Under the pieces are notes generated by a model. It was not told the DNA's origin. It searched no databases and saw nothing but the letters and a program-made list of their open reading frames with translations. Positions 34,446 through 43,783 of a stretch of DNA of 52,242 nucleotides are shown here, piece after piece; positions within the stretch are counted from its first letter, which is position 1, and every line of letters starts with the position of its first letter. Source of the DNA: Phormidium willei BDU 130791. Its GTDB lineage: Bacteria; Cyanobacteriota; Cyanobacteriia; Cyanobacteriales; Geitlerinemataceae. The DNA lies in assembly GCA_001637315.1 (NCBI GenBank), contig LSZA01000019.1, positions 1 through 52,242 of the forward strand, written 5' to 3'. A program made the translations under genes and the position numbers.

Positions 34446-34828
34446 GACTGTTGTTAGACACCCATGTTCTCATCTGGTGGACGCTGACGCCCGACAAACT
34501 CTCCGAAAGGGTGACGACTCTGCTAGGGAACCGCGATAATGAGTTGTTTTTGAGTGTTGCGAGTGTTTGGGAGATGCAAATCAAACTCAAAAGCGGTAAA
34601 TTGACCCTGGATTTGCCCTTAGAGGAGATGATGATCGGACAACAAGAGGAAAACGACCTTAACCTATTAAGTATCGATGTGGCCGATGTTTGGGTGTTAG
34701 ATAGCTTACCGGTTCCTCATCGAGATCCCTTTGATCGTATGATTATTGCCCAATCGATTCGTGCCGAGTTATCCCTAATCAGTGTCGATCGCCTGTTTGA
34801 TTCCTATCCTATTAAACGGCTTTGGTGA
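34442..34828 (+). CDS. PIN-domain toxin (VapC-like ribonuclease)
   Basis: 128 residues. D6 (L-L-D-T-H-V-L-I-W-W), E43 region (S-V-W-E-M-Q-I-K), D-P-F-D-R-M-I-I-A-Q and a final L-I-S-V-D supply the acidic metal-binding cluster of PIN RNases. It belongs to the COG3744 type that pairs with DUF2281. Translational coupling with the antitoxin supports a type II toxin-antitoxin module. Confidence 0.9.
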   Translation: MRLLLDTHVLIWWTLTPDKLSERVTTLLGNRDNELFLSVASVWEMQIKLKSGKLTLDLPLEEMMIGQQEENDLNLLSIDVADVWVLDSLPVPHRDPFDRMIIAQSIRAELSLISVDRLFDSYPIKRLW

Positions 34829-34967
34829 GGGGATTTTCGCCGCGAAACTAAGACCCATGGAGCTATTCTCCGAAAACCCGACCGGAAAACCGGAGTATAA
34901 GGGGGGCGATCGCCAGTACAATCAAGGCCTACCATAGTCGACAAAACAATCCATAGGAGCTTGGTTT

Positions 34968-35603
34968 ATGACCTTACAACTCGGAGACATCGCCCCCGAT
35001 TTCACCCAGGATTCCTCTGAAGGAACCATCCACTTCCACGAGTGGGCCGGCGATCACTGGGTGGTGTTATTCTCGCACCCCGCCGACTACACCCCCGTTT
35101 GTACCACCGAACTGGGGGAAGTGGCGAAACTCAAAGGAGAATTCGAGAAACGCAACGCCAAAGTTATCGCCCTCAGCGTCGATGACAGCGACTCTCACAA
35201 AGGCTGGATTGGCGACATCGAAGAAACCCAAGGAACCGCCATCAACTATCCCATCTTGGCTGACGCAGACCACAAAGTCTCGGATCTCTACGGGATGATT
35301 CACCCCAAAGCCGATGCTAAAGTCACGGTACGGACGGTGTTTGTCATCGATCCCAGCAAAAAGCTGCGTCTGACCATTACCTATCCCCCCAGTACCGGAC
35401 GCAACTTTCAAGAAATCCTGCGTGTCATCGATTCCCTGCAACTGACGGACAACTATCAAGTCGCCACTCCCGTCAACTGGACTGATGGCGATGATTGCGT
35501 GGTTTCCCCCAAAATCGCCACGGAAGACGCCAAAAAACAATTTCCCAAAGGCGTCGAAGAAATCAAACCCTATCTCCGCATGACTCCCCAACCCAACAAA
35601 TAA
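34968..35603 (+). CDS. 1-Cys peroxiredoxin (Prx6 type)
   Basis: 211 residues with the peroxidatic motif P-A-D-Y-T-P-V-C-T-T-E (C45) and a C-terminal arm of the Prx6/1-Cys length ending K-P-Y-L-R. It reduces H2O2, peroxynitrite and alkyl hydroperoxides in the cytosol. A second Cys (about 167) is not at the resolving position of 2-Cys enzymes. AGGAG lies 8 nt before the ATG. A strong bidirectional hairpin follows the stop. Confidence 0.95.
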   Translation: MTLQLGDIAPDFTQDSSEGTIHFHEWAGDHWVVLFSHPADYTPVCTTELGEVAKLKGEFEKRNAKVIALSVDDSDSHKGWIGDIEETQGTAINYPILADADHKVSDLYGMIHPKADAKVTVRTVFVIDPSKKLRLTITYPPSTGRNFQEILRVIDSLQLTDNYQVATPVNWTDGDDCVVSPKIATEDAKKQFPKGVEEIKPYLRMTPQPNK

Positions 35604-35614
35604 GTTAAACTCAT

Positions 35615-35638
35615 CGGGGCGAAATCAATTTCGCCCCG
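35615..35638. terminator. Bidirectional hairpin between prx and rpiA
   Basis: A 10-bp perfect stem CGGGGCGAAA/TTTCGCCCCG with a TCAA loop lies between two convergent genes. There is no long T-run on either side. The core is shared with the palindrome at 37657. Confidence 0.65.
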
Positions 35639-35652
35639 AGTTAGCGTTTCCC

Positions 35653-36360
35653 CTACGCCTCGCGAACGCTGGGTTGGCCGTCTTTCACCTCACCGACGAG
35701 AATCACGTCAGCGGTATCGACAAATAAGCCATTTTCCAGAACCCCAGGGATATTATTGAGGGTTTTCTCTAACTGGGCCGGATTCTCAATCCCATTGGCG
35801 AACTTGACATCAATCACCAGATTTCCCTCATCGGTGACAACGGGGCCAGCTTTCTTGACTCCCATCCGCAACGTGGGTTCACCGCCGAGGCTTTGAATGG
35901 CCCGCATCACGGGAGTCATGGCCATGGGGATGACTTCCACGGGAAGCAAGAAGCCTAAGCCTAACTTGTCCACCAACTTCGAGGAGTCCACCACGACGAT
36001 AAACTGTTCGGCGAGAGAGTCGACAATTTTCTCGCGAGTGTGGGCCGCGCCACCACCTTTAATCAGTTGTTTTTGAGGATCAACTTCATCGGCGCCATCG
36101 ATGGCTACGTCAATGCGATCGACTTCATCGAGACTGGTGAGGGGAATCCCGTATTTCTTGGCCAACACCGAGGCTTGGAAGGAGGTAGGAATCCCTTTAA
36201 TATCTGTGAGTTCTCCTTTTTGCAGCCGTTCGCCGATATATTGGATGGCGTAGGCGGTGGTTGAGCCGGTTCCGAGTCCGACGATGGTTCCCGATTGTAC
36301 GCGATCGGCGGCGGCTTTCCCCACCTGTTGTTTCATTAGGGTGACGGCATCATCACTCAT
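35653..36360 (-). CDS. rpiA: Ribose-5-phosphate isomerase A
   Basis: 235 residues interconverting ribose-5-P and ribulose-5-P in the Calvin and pentose phosphate pathways. Motifs are [18 protein letters not shown] and [12 protein letters not shown] chose ATG 36360 because GGAGG lies 7 nt before it; an in-frame TTG at 36375 would place that ribosome site inside the coding region. Confidence 0.96.
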   Translation of the reverse strand: MSDDAVTLMKQQVGKAAADRVQSGTIVGLGTGSTTAYAIQYIGERLQKGELTDIKGIPTSFQASVLAKKYGIPLTSLDEVDRIDVAIDGADEVDPQKQLIKGGGAAHTREKIVDSLAEQFIVVVDSSKLVDKLGLGFLLPVEVIPMAMTPVMRAIQSLGGEPTLRMGVKKAGPVVTDEGNLVIDVKFANGIENPAQLEKTLNNIPGVLENGLFVDTADVILVGEVKDGQPSVREA

Positions 36361-36424
36361 GTTAGAATCCTCCAATCGATTGTATAGATGTCCTCAACAC
36401 TCTACCGCGTTGTCAGGCTATCCT

Positions 36425-37240
36425 CTAAACGGTGACGGCTTGACGCTCTAGGACACGGTTGAGTTTGCCACTTTGATAGCCTTCGAGATCCAGGGTGACA
36501 AAAAGAAATCCTAAGGCTTGTAGATGAGCCACGATTTGGGCTAAATCACTTTTGAGGACGAAATCTTGAATCAACTCGGGGGGAAGTTCAATACGAGCGG
36601 TATCCCCTTGAGAGCGAACTCGCAGGTTGGGCCATCCCAATCCTCGCAGATAGACTTCTGCACGTCCCACGCGCCGCAGTTTCTCGACGGTGATTTCTTC
36701 GCCATAGGGGAAACGGGAGGAGAGACAGGGTTGGGAGGGTTTATCCCACCAGGGAAGTCCGAGATCTTGGGAGAGTTGACGCACTTCGGCTTTGCTAATT
36801 CCCACTTCCGCGAGAGGCGATCGCGCACCCCGTTCTTTGGCGGCCTGGATTCCGGGGCGATAATCTTGCAAGTCATCGGCGTTGACACCATCAACGACGT
36901 AGGGGTAGCCCCGTTGGAGGGCTAGGGGTTTGAGGGTATCATGGAGTTCACTTTTGCAGAAGTAGCAGCGATTGACCGGGTTGCTGGTGTAGTTGGGGTT
37001 CTCCATCTCTTGGGTGTAGACCTCTTCATGGGCGATGCCGAGGGTGGCCGCTTGAATCCTCGCATCTTCGAGGTCTTCGGGGAGAAGGGAGGGGGAGACG
37101 GCGGTGATGGCCAGGGCGCGATCGCCGAGTACGTCATAGGCGACTTTGGCCACAAGCGTCGAATCAATGCCGCCGGAATAGGCAATTAAGGCCCGATCCA
37201 TGGTTTGAAAGAGGTCTTGAAGGCGATCGAGTTTTTGCAT
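36425..37240 (-). CDS. larE: LarE-type ATP-dependent sulfur transferase, three-Cys variant
   Basis: 271 residues from ATG 37240. The PP-loop S-G-G-I-D-S-T (22-28) adenylates the substrate. It carries C92-Y-F-C95 and C172 (Q-P-C-L-S-S-R). C172 is at the sacrificial-Cys position of Lactobacillus LarE, but presence of all three cysteines matches LarE proteins that bind a [4Fe-4S] cluster and work catalytically (family knowledge). LarE sulfurates the pyridinium cofactor of the nickel-pincer nucleotide; larB and larC are not in the window. A longer in-frame start at 37273 adds 11 hydrophobic residues and is less likely. Confidence 0.9.
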   Translation of the reverse strand: MQKLDRLQDLFQTMDRALIAYSGGIDSTLVAKVAYDVLGDRALAITAVSPSLLPEDLEDARIQAATLGIAHEEVYTQEMENPNYTSNPVNRCYFCKSELHDTLKPLALQRGYPYVVDGVNADDLQDYRPGIQAAKERGARSPLAEVGISKAEVRQLSQDLGLPWWDKPSQPCLSSRFPYGEEITVEKLRRVGRAEVYLRGLGWPNLRVRSQGDTARIELPPELIQDFVLKSDLAQIVAHLQALGFLFVTLDLEGYQSGKLNRVLERQAVTV

Positions 37241-37399
37241 TACTATGGAAACGGCTATCAGCAAACTTAACAAGTCAATGCCTTGAGATGCCTCATCTGC
37301 TATCTCAAGTTACTCTCATTAGTTTAACATGGTTTAAGGTCTTGGACTGTTCCGAAAGTGAAGGTAAACATGTATAAAACTTTGACTGGCAACTACTGA

Positions 37400-37429
37400 C
37401 AGGGTCATCTAGTTTTAGATGAAACCCTG
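37400..37429. other. Hairpin in the larE upstream region
   Basis: Arms CAGGGT+CATCT (37400-37410) pair with AGATG+ACCCTG (37417-37429, AA bulge). No T-run follows. It sits in the 635-bp gap 37241-37875, which otherwise contains a palindromic repeat and a cobB fragment. Confidence 0.4.
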
Positions 37430-37656
37430 GATTCGGATTGGGAAGGAAAGAGGGTTAATAGTATTGTTTATGACGTTGAGGAGTCTTCGAATAAACAACA
37501 AAAGTTTTTTGATTTGGTTGACAAACAGTCTTTTGATTTGCCCCTGGACTACAGGTTTAATCGAGATGAACTTTATCCCTAATATCTGTGATATCAAGCA
37601 CAATTTTTCGGGTCTTCAGGATATCGGTTTAAATTTGTTGCAGGGGATACAAAATT

Positions 37657-37684
37657 GTAGGGGCGAAAAATTTTTCGCCCCTAC
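37657..37684. repeat. Perfect 28-bp palindrome
   Basis: Each arm reads GTAGGGGCGAAAAA inward. The core GGGGCGAAA/TTTCGCCCC is shared with the hairpin at 35615-35638, suggesting a dispersed palindromic repeat of this genome. Confidence 0.8.
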
Positions 37685-37710
37685 CGCAACGGATGTAATC
37701 TCCCATAAAT

Positions 37711-37833
37711 TCTCCTCTAGTATAAGCCTCTACAAGCCTGGACAAACTGTTTGACAAACGCCGGGTTACGGCGACAATGTTCATGAACATAGCTAGCGAG
37801 GCGATTTCCCAACACATAGCCTTGAGGAAAACT
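37711..37833 (-). pseudogene. Fragment of the cobB 3' end
   Basis: About 120 bp align to the last codons of cobB and its stop (about 44384-44505) at roughly 80-85% identity with small changes. The frame is broken and no other part of cobB is present. Orientation is the same as the intact gene, 6.7 kb away. Confidence 0.8.
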
Positions 37834-37875
37834 CCCCTTTATCTATTGTTGGGTAGCCACTAGCCGTCGTCTGTC

Positions 37876-40800
37876 TTACGGTTCCTCCAATTCTCCAACT
37901 CCAGTGGGAAGCGTAATCTGAAACTCAGTTCCCTCTCCGAACTGGCTATGACACTCTAAGGTTCCTGCATGTTTCTCCATGACGATTTGTCGTGATATAG
38001 GTAAACCCAACCCCGTTCCTTTACCCACTTCTTTGGTTGTAAACAACTTATCAAACATATTCTTTTTAACCATGTCAGTCATTCCGGTTCCATTATCCTG
38101 AATACTAATCATGACCTGGTTTTCCGCTTCCAAATAGCGAGTTTTCACCACCAGTCGATTGTCAATCTCGTGATAACTGCGATCGCGGCTATTTTCCTCA
38201 ACCGCATCAATGGCATTCCCGATTAGATTAGCAAAAACTTGATTCAACTGTCCAGCATAAGCCTGAATTTTGGGCAACTCTCCATAGTCTTTAATAACAT
38301 TAATAGCGGGGCGACAATCATTCGCTTTCAGTCGATGTTTCAGAATCAAGAGCGTGCTATCGAGTCCTTCATGAACATCATACGTAACCGGGAACCGAGT
38401 ATCACCACGAGAAAAACTCCGCAAACTATGACTAATATTTTGAATGCGTTTAACTCCTTCTCGCATGGAATTGAGAGATTTGGGCAAGTCTTCCCGAATA
38501 TAGTCTAATTCTATGGTCTCCATTTCCTCCAGAATCTCCTCATCTGTGTCAGGATATTTCTCTTGATACAAATCAATCAATCCCAACAAATCCTGGATAT
38601 AGTCCAAGCAGGGATCAATATTCCCCTTCAAGAACCCCACAGGATTATTGATTTCGTGAGCCACCCCCGCCACTAAATTTCCTAAGGTGGACATTTTTTC
38701 ACTTTGAACAATATGCAACTGAGCTTCCTGTAAATCTGTAAAAGCCTTCTGAGCCGATTCATAAAGCCGAGCATTTTCCAAAGAAATCGCCGCTTGGGAA
38801 CAAATGAGATTAAGGAGTTTGATGCGATCGCCCGTAAACGCCCCAAACGTTAGATTGTTTTCGAGGTATAAAATTCCTCGCAATTTTCCTTGATAAATAA
38901 TCGGCGTTACCAAAATACTTTTGGGTTGACATTTTTGAAAATATTCATCTTTCAGTAGTCCAATTTCTAGGGTTACATCAGCGATGATTCGAGGTTGCAA
39001 CGTCCGTTTGACTCGATTAATCAAAGACATTGGCAGTTCCTCACAGTTATTTGAATCTTGGGACAAGAATAACGGCGACGAGTCGCCGGAATTTGCCAAG
39101 GTAAACAGTTTTAAGTCTTGTTGTTCTTGCAATAAAAATAGGCAATTATCCGCCCCCGCATGAGTCACCACAATCGTTAAGAGAGTATGAATTAGCTTAT
39201 TCAGTTCAATCTCTTCAGAAATGGTTTGAGACACTTTAAGAATCGCCTCTAAATCCATCGCCTCAGAAATACTGCTCGACGAACCTCCCGACGTATGATG
39301 AGATGTCTTGGTGGTGCGTGATGACAGCTTCCCCGAATCCGAGGCTGAGGGGTGCAGAATCTCATCGAGGGATTCCGAAAAACGCCGTTCTAGATCCAGA
39401 ACCTTGGCTTTCGCACCCCAGCGAGCATAGCCATAATAGGCTTCTTGCAAGTACGCCTCCGCTAGTTTAGTTTTACCCCACTCCCAATAAAACTGGGCGG
39501 CTCGTTCATTGGCTAAGGCTTCTTCATGAAGATATTGAGACGTTTTCGCCTGGGCGATCGCCCGATCATAATAGTCAAGTGCTTCAGCTTTATAGTCCAA
39601 CACCCGAGCCATTTCCGCATCCAACAACAGCAGGCGATGTTGATGATTCATCGGTGCATAACGACTCCAATCCACCAATTGCTCCCGGTAGCGTTGAACC
39701 CGTTCCCAGCATTGAGCCTGTTCCTGCATGGTTAACTCAGAATAAAAAGCTAACTCACTCAACGCCGCATAAAACTCAAACACCGGTGCAAAAAACGTCC
39801 CCGACAACGCCATCAAACACCCTTGCGCCTGATTGACATACTCCAGGGCATTGCGATACTTGCCAAACCAATAGGCAAGCATTATTTTGTAAGTATAAAG
39901 ATAAGCAAGTCCTGACAACTCGTTATTTTGCTGATACTTGGGAATCACCTCTGTTTCGTCATAAGCCGGCCCCTTAAACACATCAGGTTCATCAAAGGAT
40001 TCCTTCAAATGATATGCCATTTGTTGGGACATCTTCAAATAGGTAAGGGGCGATTCTTGTTTGATAGATTCTAAGACATCCGCATAATCTTGTATTTCCC
40101 GTTCCCAATCCTCCAAAATTACCCCAGCAAACACACTATCATAAAAATAGTTAATGAGATTGTAGCCAGCATTGAGGAAATCTCCACTATCTATCCCTGC
40201 CAGATAGCCATCTCTCATCGTCAAGCGAGTGGAGCGTAGAGACTCTTTACGATGCTGAATAAAGCCTCCAAACCAGAGTAAATTCAGGGACTTAAATTCC
40301 GATACCTTCAACGAATCCACCAAATTCAACGCCAATTTACCAAAGCGATAGCCCTGTTCTACATCCCCCAGAAAAGCCGATAAAACCATCCCATAACTTC
40401 CATAGCCCAGGGTTGAGGCTGGACTATTTCCAAACTCTAACGACAGGCTCACCATCGTAGCACAAAGCAAGGGTTGCAACTGGGGACTCCCCTGATAGAC
40501 AGCGGGAAATAATAACGCACATAAATCCATGGCCGCTTTCATTGGAGCCTCGGTCATTTGAGGCTCATGAACCAGGTCTTCAATGGTTTGACCCCCCAGT
40601 TTCTCAGAGACTCTCTCTACAGCCTGATTGAGGTTCATTTCCATCGATTGAGAGTCTCCCTCCTCTAACCCGTGAACGCCCAACTCCAGCAGAGCGTTTT
40701 GACCCAACTCAATCGCCTCTAACATCTGACCTTGAGCCGTCAGAGAACTGATTTGAATTTGATAGATTTTGACCCGGTCAAGGACTGTCTCACTCGCGGC

Positions 40801-43284
40801 TAACACCTCATCTGCTCTCTGGTTCATCAGCTCAAAATTTCCGGTCAGATAGGCAGTTTTCACGGCCAGGGTTTTGAGTGCTAGGCTGAGGGAATACTGG
40901 ATTTCCCAAGCGTTTTCTTCTAGCCAAGAGAGTCCCGTTTCAACGAACTGTTGTGCTAAGGGATAGGCTGTGGACTTGAGAGCTTTTCGACTCGCTACTA
41001 AATTTAACTGCGCCACCGCTTCTTTATCCCGACGCTCTCGGATGAGATCTGGGGCTAAATTCAAATGACCGACAATCTCAAAACATCGGTCCTCTCGCTC
41101 TTGTTCCCCCAACTTTTCTTGCAGTAAACGCCCCACTTGCAGATGTGTGGCTTGCTTATGCTCTTCAGGAATCAGAGAATAGGCGGCTTGTTGAATTCGG
41201 TCATGGACAAAGCGGTAGCGAGGATTGAGATTACCTTCGAACGTCTCGTTAGGTTCAAAATCCGTAAAAAATTTGTAGATTTGATTGGTGGGAATTACAA
41301 ACTCTTGCTTGATCGCATTCCACAATCCAATCGCGACGTCTGATATCGAGGTTTGACTAATCACCTCTAAGGTATTGAAATCAAATTCAGCCCCCACACA
41401 GGCGGCTAATTGAAGCAGATTTTGGCTAGATGCGGGGAGTTTCCTTAATTGTAAAGCCATAAACTCCACGACGTCATCGGTCATTGCTAAAAATTTAATT
41501 TGAGCTAAATCAGCTTGCCAAGAACCAGTCTGCCAATCAAAACTCAGCAACTTTTCTTCATGGAGAAACTTGATAAACTGGTTTGTAAAAAAGGGGTTTC
41601 CTTGCGTTTTTTGAGCAATCAGTTCCGTGAGAGGATTAGCTCGGGATAGGTCACATTGAAGGGTGTCAGCCACGAGCTGATTGAGGTCAGACGTATCCAG
41701 AGGCGATAAGGTGAGAGTTTTAACTGGGGTGGCGTTCTGGGTTAATTCATCTAGGGTTAGGATGAGAGGATGAACCCGAGAGACTTCGTTATCCCGATAG
41801 GCTCCTAACATTAGAAGATAATCCTGATCGTCGAGCAAAATTTTCAGGAACTTTAAGGAAGTCCAATCGGCCCATTGTAAATCATCTAAGAAAATCACTA
41901 AAGGATGATCGGCACTCGCGAAGACTTTGATGAATTTTGTAAAGAGGAGATTTAGACGAGTTTCCGCTGCAACGCCTGAGAGTTCAGGGACTGGGGGAGG
42001 TGTTCCGATGAGGAGTTCTAATTCTGGGATGACCTCGACTAAAACTTGTCCCTGATCACCAATGGCTTCGAGAATGGTCTCTCCCCAGATTTGCACATTT
42101 TCCTCAGATTCTGAGAGGATTTGATCCACTAAATCCCGCAAGGCTTGCACTAAGCCACTCAACGGGATATTTCGATTAAATTGGTCATATTTACCCTTGA
42201 TAAAATAGCCTCGTTGGCGTATAATTGGTTTATGGACTTCTTGAATTACAGAGGTTTTGCCAATTCCCGAAAATCCGGCCACTAGCATTAACTCGCGATC
42301 GCCTTGACTAACGCGATCAAAAGCCATTAGAAGTTCTTTCACTTCTTCGGCGCGACCATAGAGTTTTTCGGGAATCATTAGGCGATCGCTAATATCTCGT
42401 TTCCCCAGGGTAAACTCGCAAATCTGGCCGCTTGTTTGCAGTGCATCTAAACAGACTTGTAAATCCGCTTGAATCCCCAACGCCGTTTGATAGCGATCTT
42501 CAGCATTTTTAGCCATTAATTGACTAACCAACTGCGATAACGGAAGGGGAATCGCAGGATTGAGGTGATGAACCGGCGGTGGGTTGACGGCGAGATGGCT
42601 ATGGATGAGATCTAAGGTATCATCTGAGTTAAACGGGAGCGTTCCCGTTAGCAGTTCATAAAACGTCACCCCGAGAGAATAAAAGTCGCTGCGATAGTCA
42701 ATCCCACGATTCATCCGTCCAGTTTGTTCCGGGGAAAGATAGGCCAACGTTCCTTCGAGTGCATTAATATTATCCAGTTCTTGGCTTTCTCGGGGAAGTT
42801 GCGAGGCGATGCTAAAATCAATGCACTTCACCTCATGAGTCTGAGGATTAATCAGAATGTTAGCGGGTTTAATATCTTTATGGATAATGCGGTTTTGATA
42901 AAGATAGTTGAGGGCCTGCGTCAGTTGAATGGCGATTTTTAGAAATTCCTCTAGGGGAACCTCAGGGATTGGGGTAGATTGGTACTGTAACCAATAGTTA
43001 GCCAAGGAGATTCCGCCAAAATCTTCCAAAATCAGAGCGTAACCGTGACCATAGGATTCTAGGCTTAGGCTTTTGATGATTTGGGGATGAGTCAGATTTT
43101 TGGTTAAGGTGTATTGGTTGCGAAACTTGAGAAGATCATTAAAATCAGGGGTCTCATTTTGTAAGACTTTGATGGCCACCGGGTGCTGGTCGATTTCTCG
43201 CCGCCCTCGATAGACTCGAGTTCGACTGCCATGATACACTAGTTCGGTAATCTCATAACCTGGAAGCTGTAAGGTCTGAGTCAT
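37876..43284 (-). CDS. HstK-type Ser/Thr kinase-AAA-GAF-histidine kinase
   Basis: 1802 residues. Ser/Thr kinase domain 1-280: K39 in V-A-I-K, H-K-D-I-K-P-A-N (135-142), I-D-F-S (155-158, DFG reads DFS), and S-P-E-Q-T-G-R. AAA/NACHT-like ATPase about 305-600 with Walker A G-F-S-G-I-G-K-T (337-344) and V-I-F-L-D-D-L-Q-W-A-D-W. Helical TPR-like middle about 740-1330, then a GAF domain (about 1345-1500), HisKA H1543 (A-G-V-A-H-E-I-N-N-P) and HATPase_c G-K-G-T-G-L-G-L. HstK kinases are typical of filamentous cyanobacteria; ligands are mostly unknown. No response regulator is adjacent. Confidence 0.95.
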   Translation of the reverse strand: MTQTLQLPGYEITELVYHGSRTRVYRGRREIDQHPVAIKVLQNETPDFNDLLKFRNQYTLTKNLTHPQIIKSLSLESYGHGYALILEDFGGISLANYWLQYQSTPIPEVPLEEFLKIAIQLTQALNYLYQNRIIHKDIKPANILINPQTHEVKCIDFSIASQLPRESQELDNINALEGTLAYLSPEQTGRMNRGIDYRSDFYSLGVTFYELLTGTLPFNSDDTLDLIHSHLAVNPPPVHHLNPAIPLPLSQLVSQLMAKNAEDRYQTALGIQADLQVCLDALQTSGQICEFTLGKRDISDRLMIPEKLYGRAEEVKELLMAFDRVSQGDRELMLVAGFSGIGKTSVIQEVHKPIIRQRGYFIKGKYDQFNRNIPLSGLVQALRDLVDQILSESEENVQIWGETILEAIGDQGQVLVEVIPELELLIGTPPPVPELSGVAAETRLNLLFTKFIKVFASADHPLVIFLDDLQWADWTSLKFLKILLDDQDYLLMLGAYRDNEVSRVHPLILTLDELTQNATPVKTLTLSPLDTSDLNQLVADTLQCDLSRANPLTELIAQKTQGNPFFTNQFIKFLHEEKLLSFDWQTGSWQADLAQIKFLAMTDDVVEFMALQLRKLPASSQNLLQLAACVGAEFDFNTLEVISQTSISDVAIGLWNAIKQEFVIPTNQIYKFFTDFEPNETFEGNLNPRYRFVHDRIQQAAYSLIPEEHKQATHLQVGRLLQEKLGEQEREDRCFEIVGHLNLAPDLIRERRDKEAVAQLNLVASRKALKSTAYPLAQQFVETGLSWLEENAWEIQYSLSLALKTLAVKTAYLTGNFELMNQRADEVLAASETVLDRVKIYQIQISSLTAQGQMLEAIELGQNALLELGVHGLEEGDSQSMEMNLNQAVERVSEKLGGQTIEDLVHEPQMTEAPMKAAMDLCALLFPAVYQGSPQLQPLLCATMVSLSLEFGNSPASTLGYGSYGMVLSAFLGDVEQGYRFGKLALNLVDSLKVSEFKSLNLLWFGGFIQHRKESLRSTRLTMRDGYLAGIDSGDFLNAGYNLINYFYDSVFAGVILEDWEREIQDYADVLESIKQESPLTYLKMSQQMAYHLKESFDEPDVFKGPAYDETEVIPKYQQNNELSGLAYLYTYKIMLAYWFGKYRNALEYVNQAQGCLMALSGTFFAPVFEFYAALSELAFYSELTMQEQAQCWERVQRYREQLVDWSRYAPMNHQHRLLLLDAEMARVLDYKAEALDYYDRAIAQAKTSQYLHEEALANERAAQFYWEWGKTKLAEAYLQEAYYGYARWGAKAKVLDLERRFSESLDEILHPSASDSGKLSSRTTKTSHHTSGGSSSSISEAMDLEAILKVSQTISEEIELNKLIHTLLTIVVTHAGADNCLFLLQEQQDLKLFTLANSGDSSPLFLSQDSNNCEELPMSLINRVKRTLQPRIIADVTLEIGLLKDEYFQKCQPKSILVTPIIYQGKLRGILYLENNLTFGAFTGDRIKLLNLICSQAAISLENARLYESAQKAFTDLQEAQLHIVQSEKMSTLGNLVAGVAHEINNPVGFLKGNIDPCLDYIQDLLGLIDLYQEKYPDTDEEILEEMETIELDYIREDLPKSLNSMREGVKRIQNISHSLRSFSRGDTRFPVTYDVHEGLDSTLLILKHRLKANDCRPAINVIKDYGELPKIQAYAGQLNQVFANLIGNAIDAVEENSRDRSYHEIDNRLVVKTRYLEAENQVMISIQDNGTGMTDMVKKNMFDKLFTTKEVGKGTGLGLPISRQIVMEKHAGTLECHSQFGEGTEFQITLPTGVGELEEP

Positions 43285-43318
43285 GGTTGGTTCTCGTACT
43301 GTTACGCAATGCTAATTG

Positions 43319-43336
43319 AATCTGTTATAACAGATT
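43319..43336. promoter_or_regulatory. Perfect 18-bp palindrome upstream of the HstK gene
   Basis: AATCTGTTATAACAGATT lies 35 bp upstream of the ATG at 43284, in the 217-bp divergent gap. Perfect symmetry and a position over the promoter/5' UTR suggest a repressor operator. No known factor is assigned. Confidence 0.5.
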
Positions 43337-43442
43337 TTTCAAGCTAATTTCCTCTGCATATAAATTGATACTCGGACAATGCACTCACCGTTACGGCTAA
43401 AAGCTTGATCTATCAATTTCAGACTCTTAACAATTTGATGTA

Positions 43443-43471
43443 TTACAGTTTATCTTTTTTTAATGTATAAT
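43443..43471 (+). promoter_or_regulatory. Possible promoter of the small membrane protein gene
   Basis: A perfect TATAAT (43466-43471) lies 30 bp before ATG 43502 in AT-rich sequence; the -35 at 43443 (TTACAG) is poor. Confidence 0.4.
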
Positions 43472-43501
43472 AAGCTACCGATTCGTGAGTGACGATATGT
43501 T

Positions 43502-43777
43502 ATGGGGTTTGCCGTTTACGGTCAACTCAATCCTGATTTGACACAACATCTTCCAGACAACTCAGCCATTACGATCACCATGACCTCGAAAGTCGTCTTT
43601 ATCTCAAAAGTCATCTTAGCCTCACTTCTAGGGTCATTGGCCATTAAATACATTGCCCCAGAAATCCCCATTCCGGTTAACGGACTGTCGGCATTGACCA
43701 TTATTTTTACCCCAGTTATAGTCATGATTGGGGTATTCATCCTGCGGGGACGGCGATCGCCCCAGAATACCCCCTAA
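43502..43777 (+). CDS. Small two-helix membrane protein, unknown function
   Basis: 91 residues with hydrophobic segments at about 32-50 and 62-84 and a basic end (R-G-R-R). I do not recognise it. A TATAAT box 30 bp upstream supports expression; an internal Met (43580) would give a 65-residue form keeping both helices. It ends 6 bp before the convergent Uma2 gene. Confidence 0.6.
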   Translation: MGFAVYGQLNPDLTQHLPDNSAITITMTSKVVFISKVILASLLGSLAIKYIAPEIPIPVNGLSALTIIFTPVIVMIGVFILRGRRSPQNTP

Positions 43778-43783
43778 CCCCCA

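Noticed and set aside
37419..37754. 111-codon plus-strand ORF between larE and HstK genes
   Set aside because: It runs through a palindromic repeat and the cobB fragment, has no recognisable protein features and no ribosome site.
37718..37825. Short separate gene on the minus strand (62 codons)
   Set aside because: The DNA aligns to the 3' end of cobB in a different frame, so it is a fragment rather than a gene.
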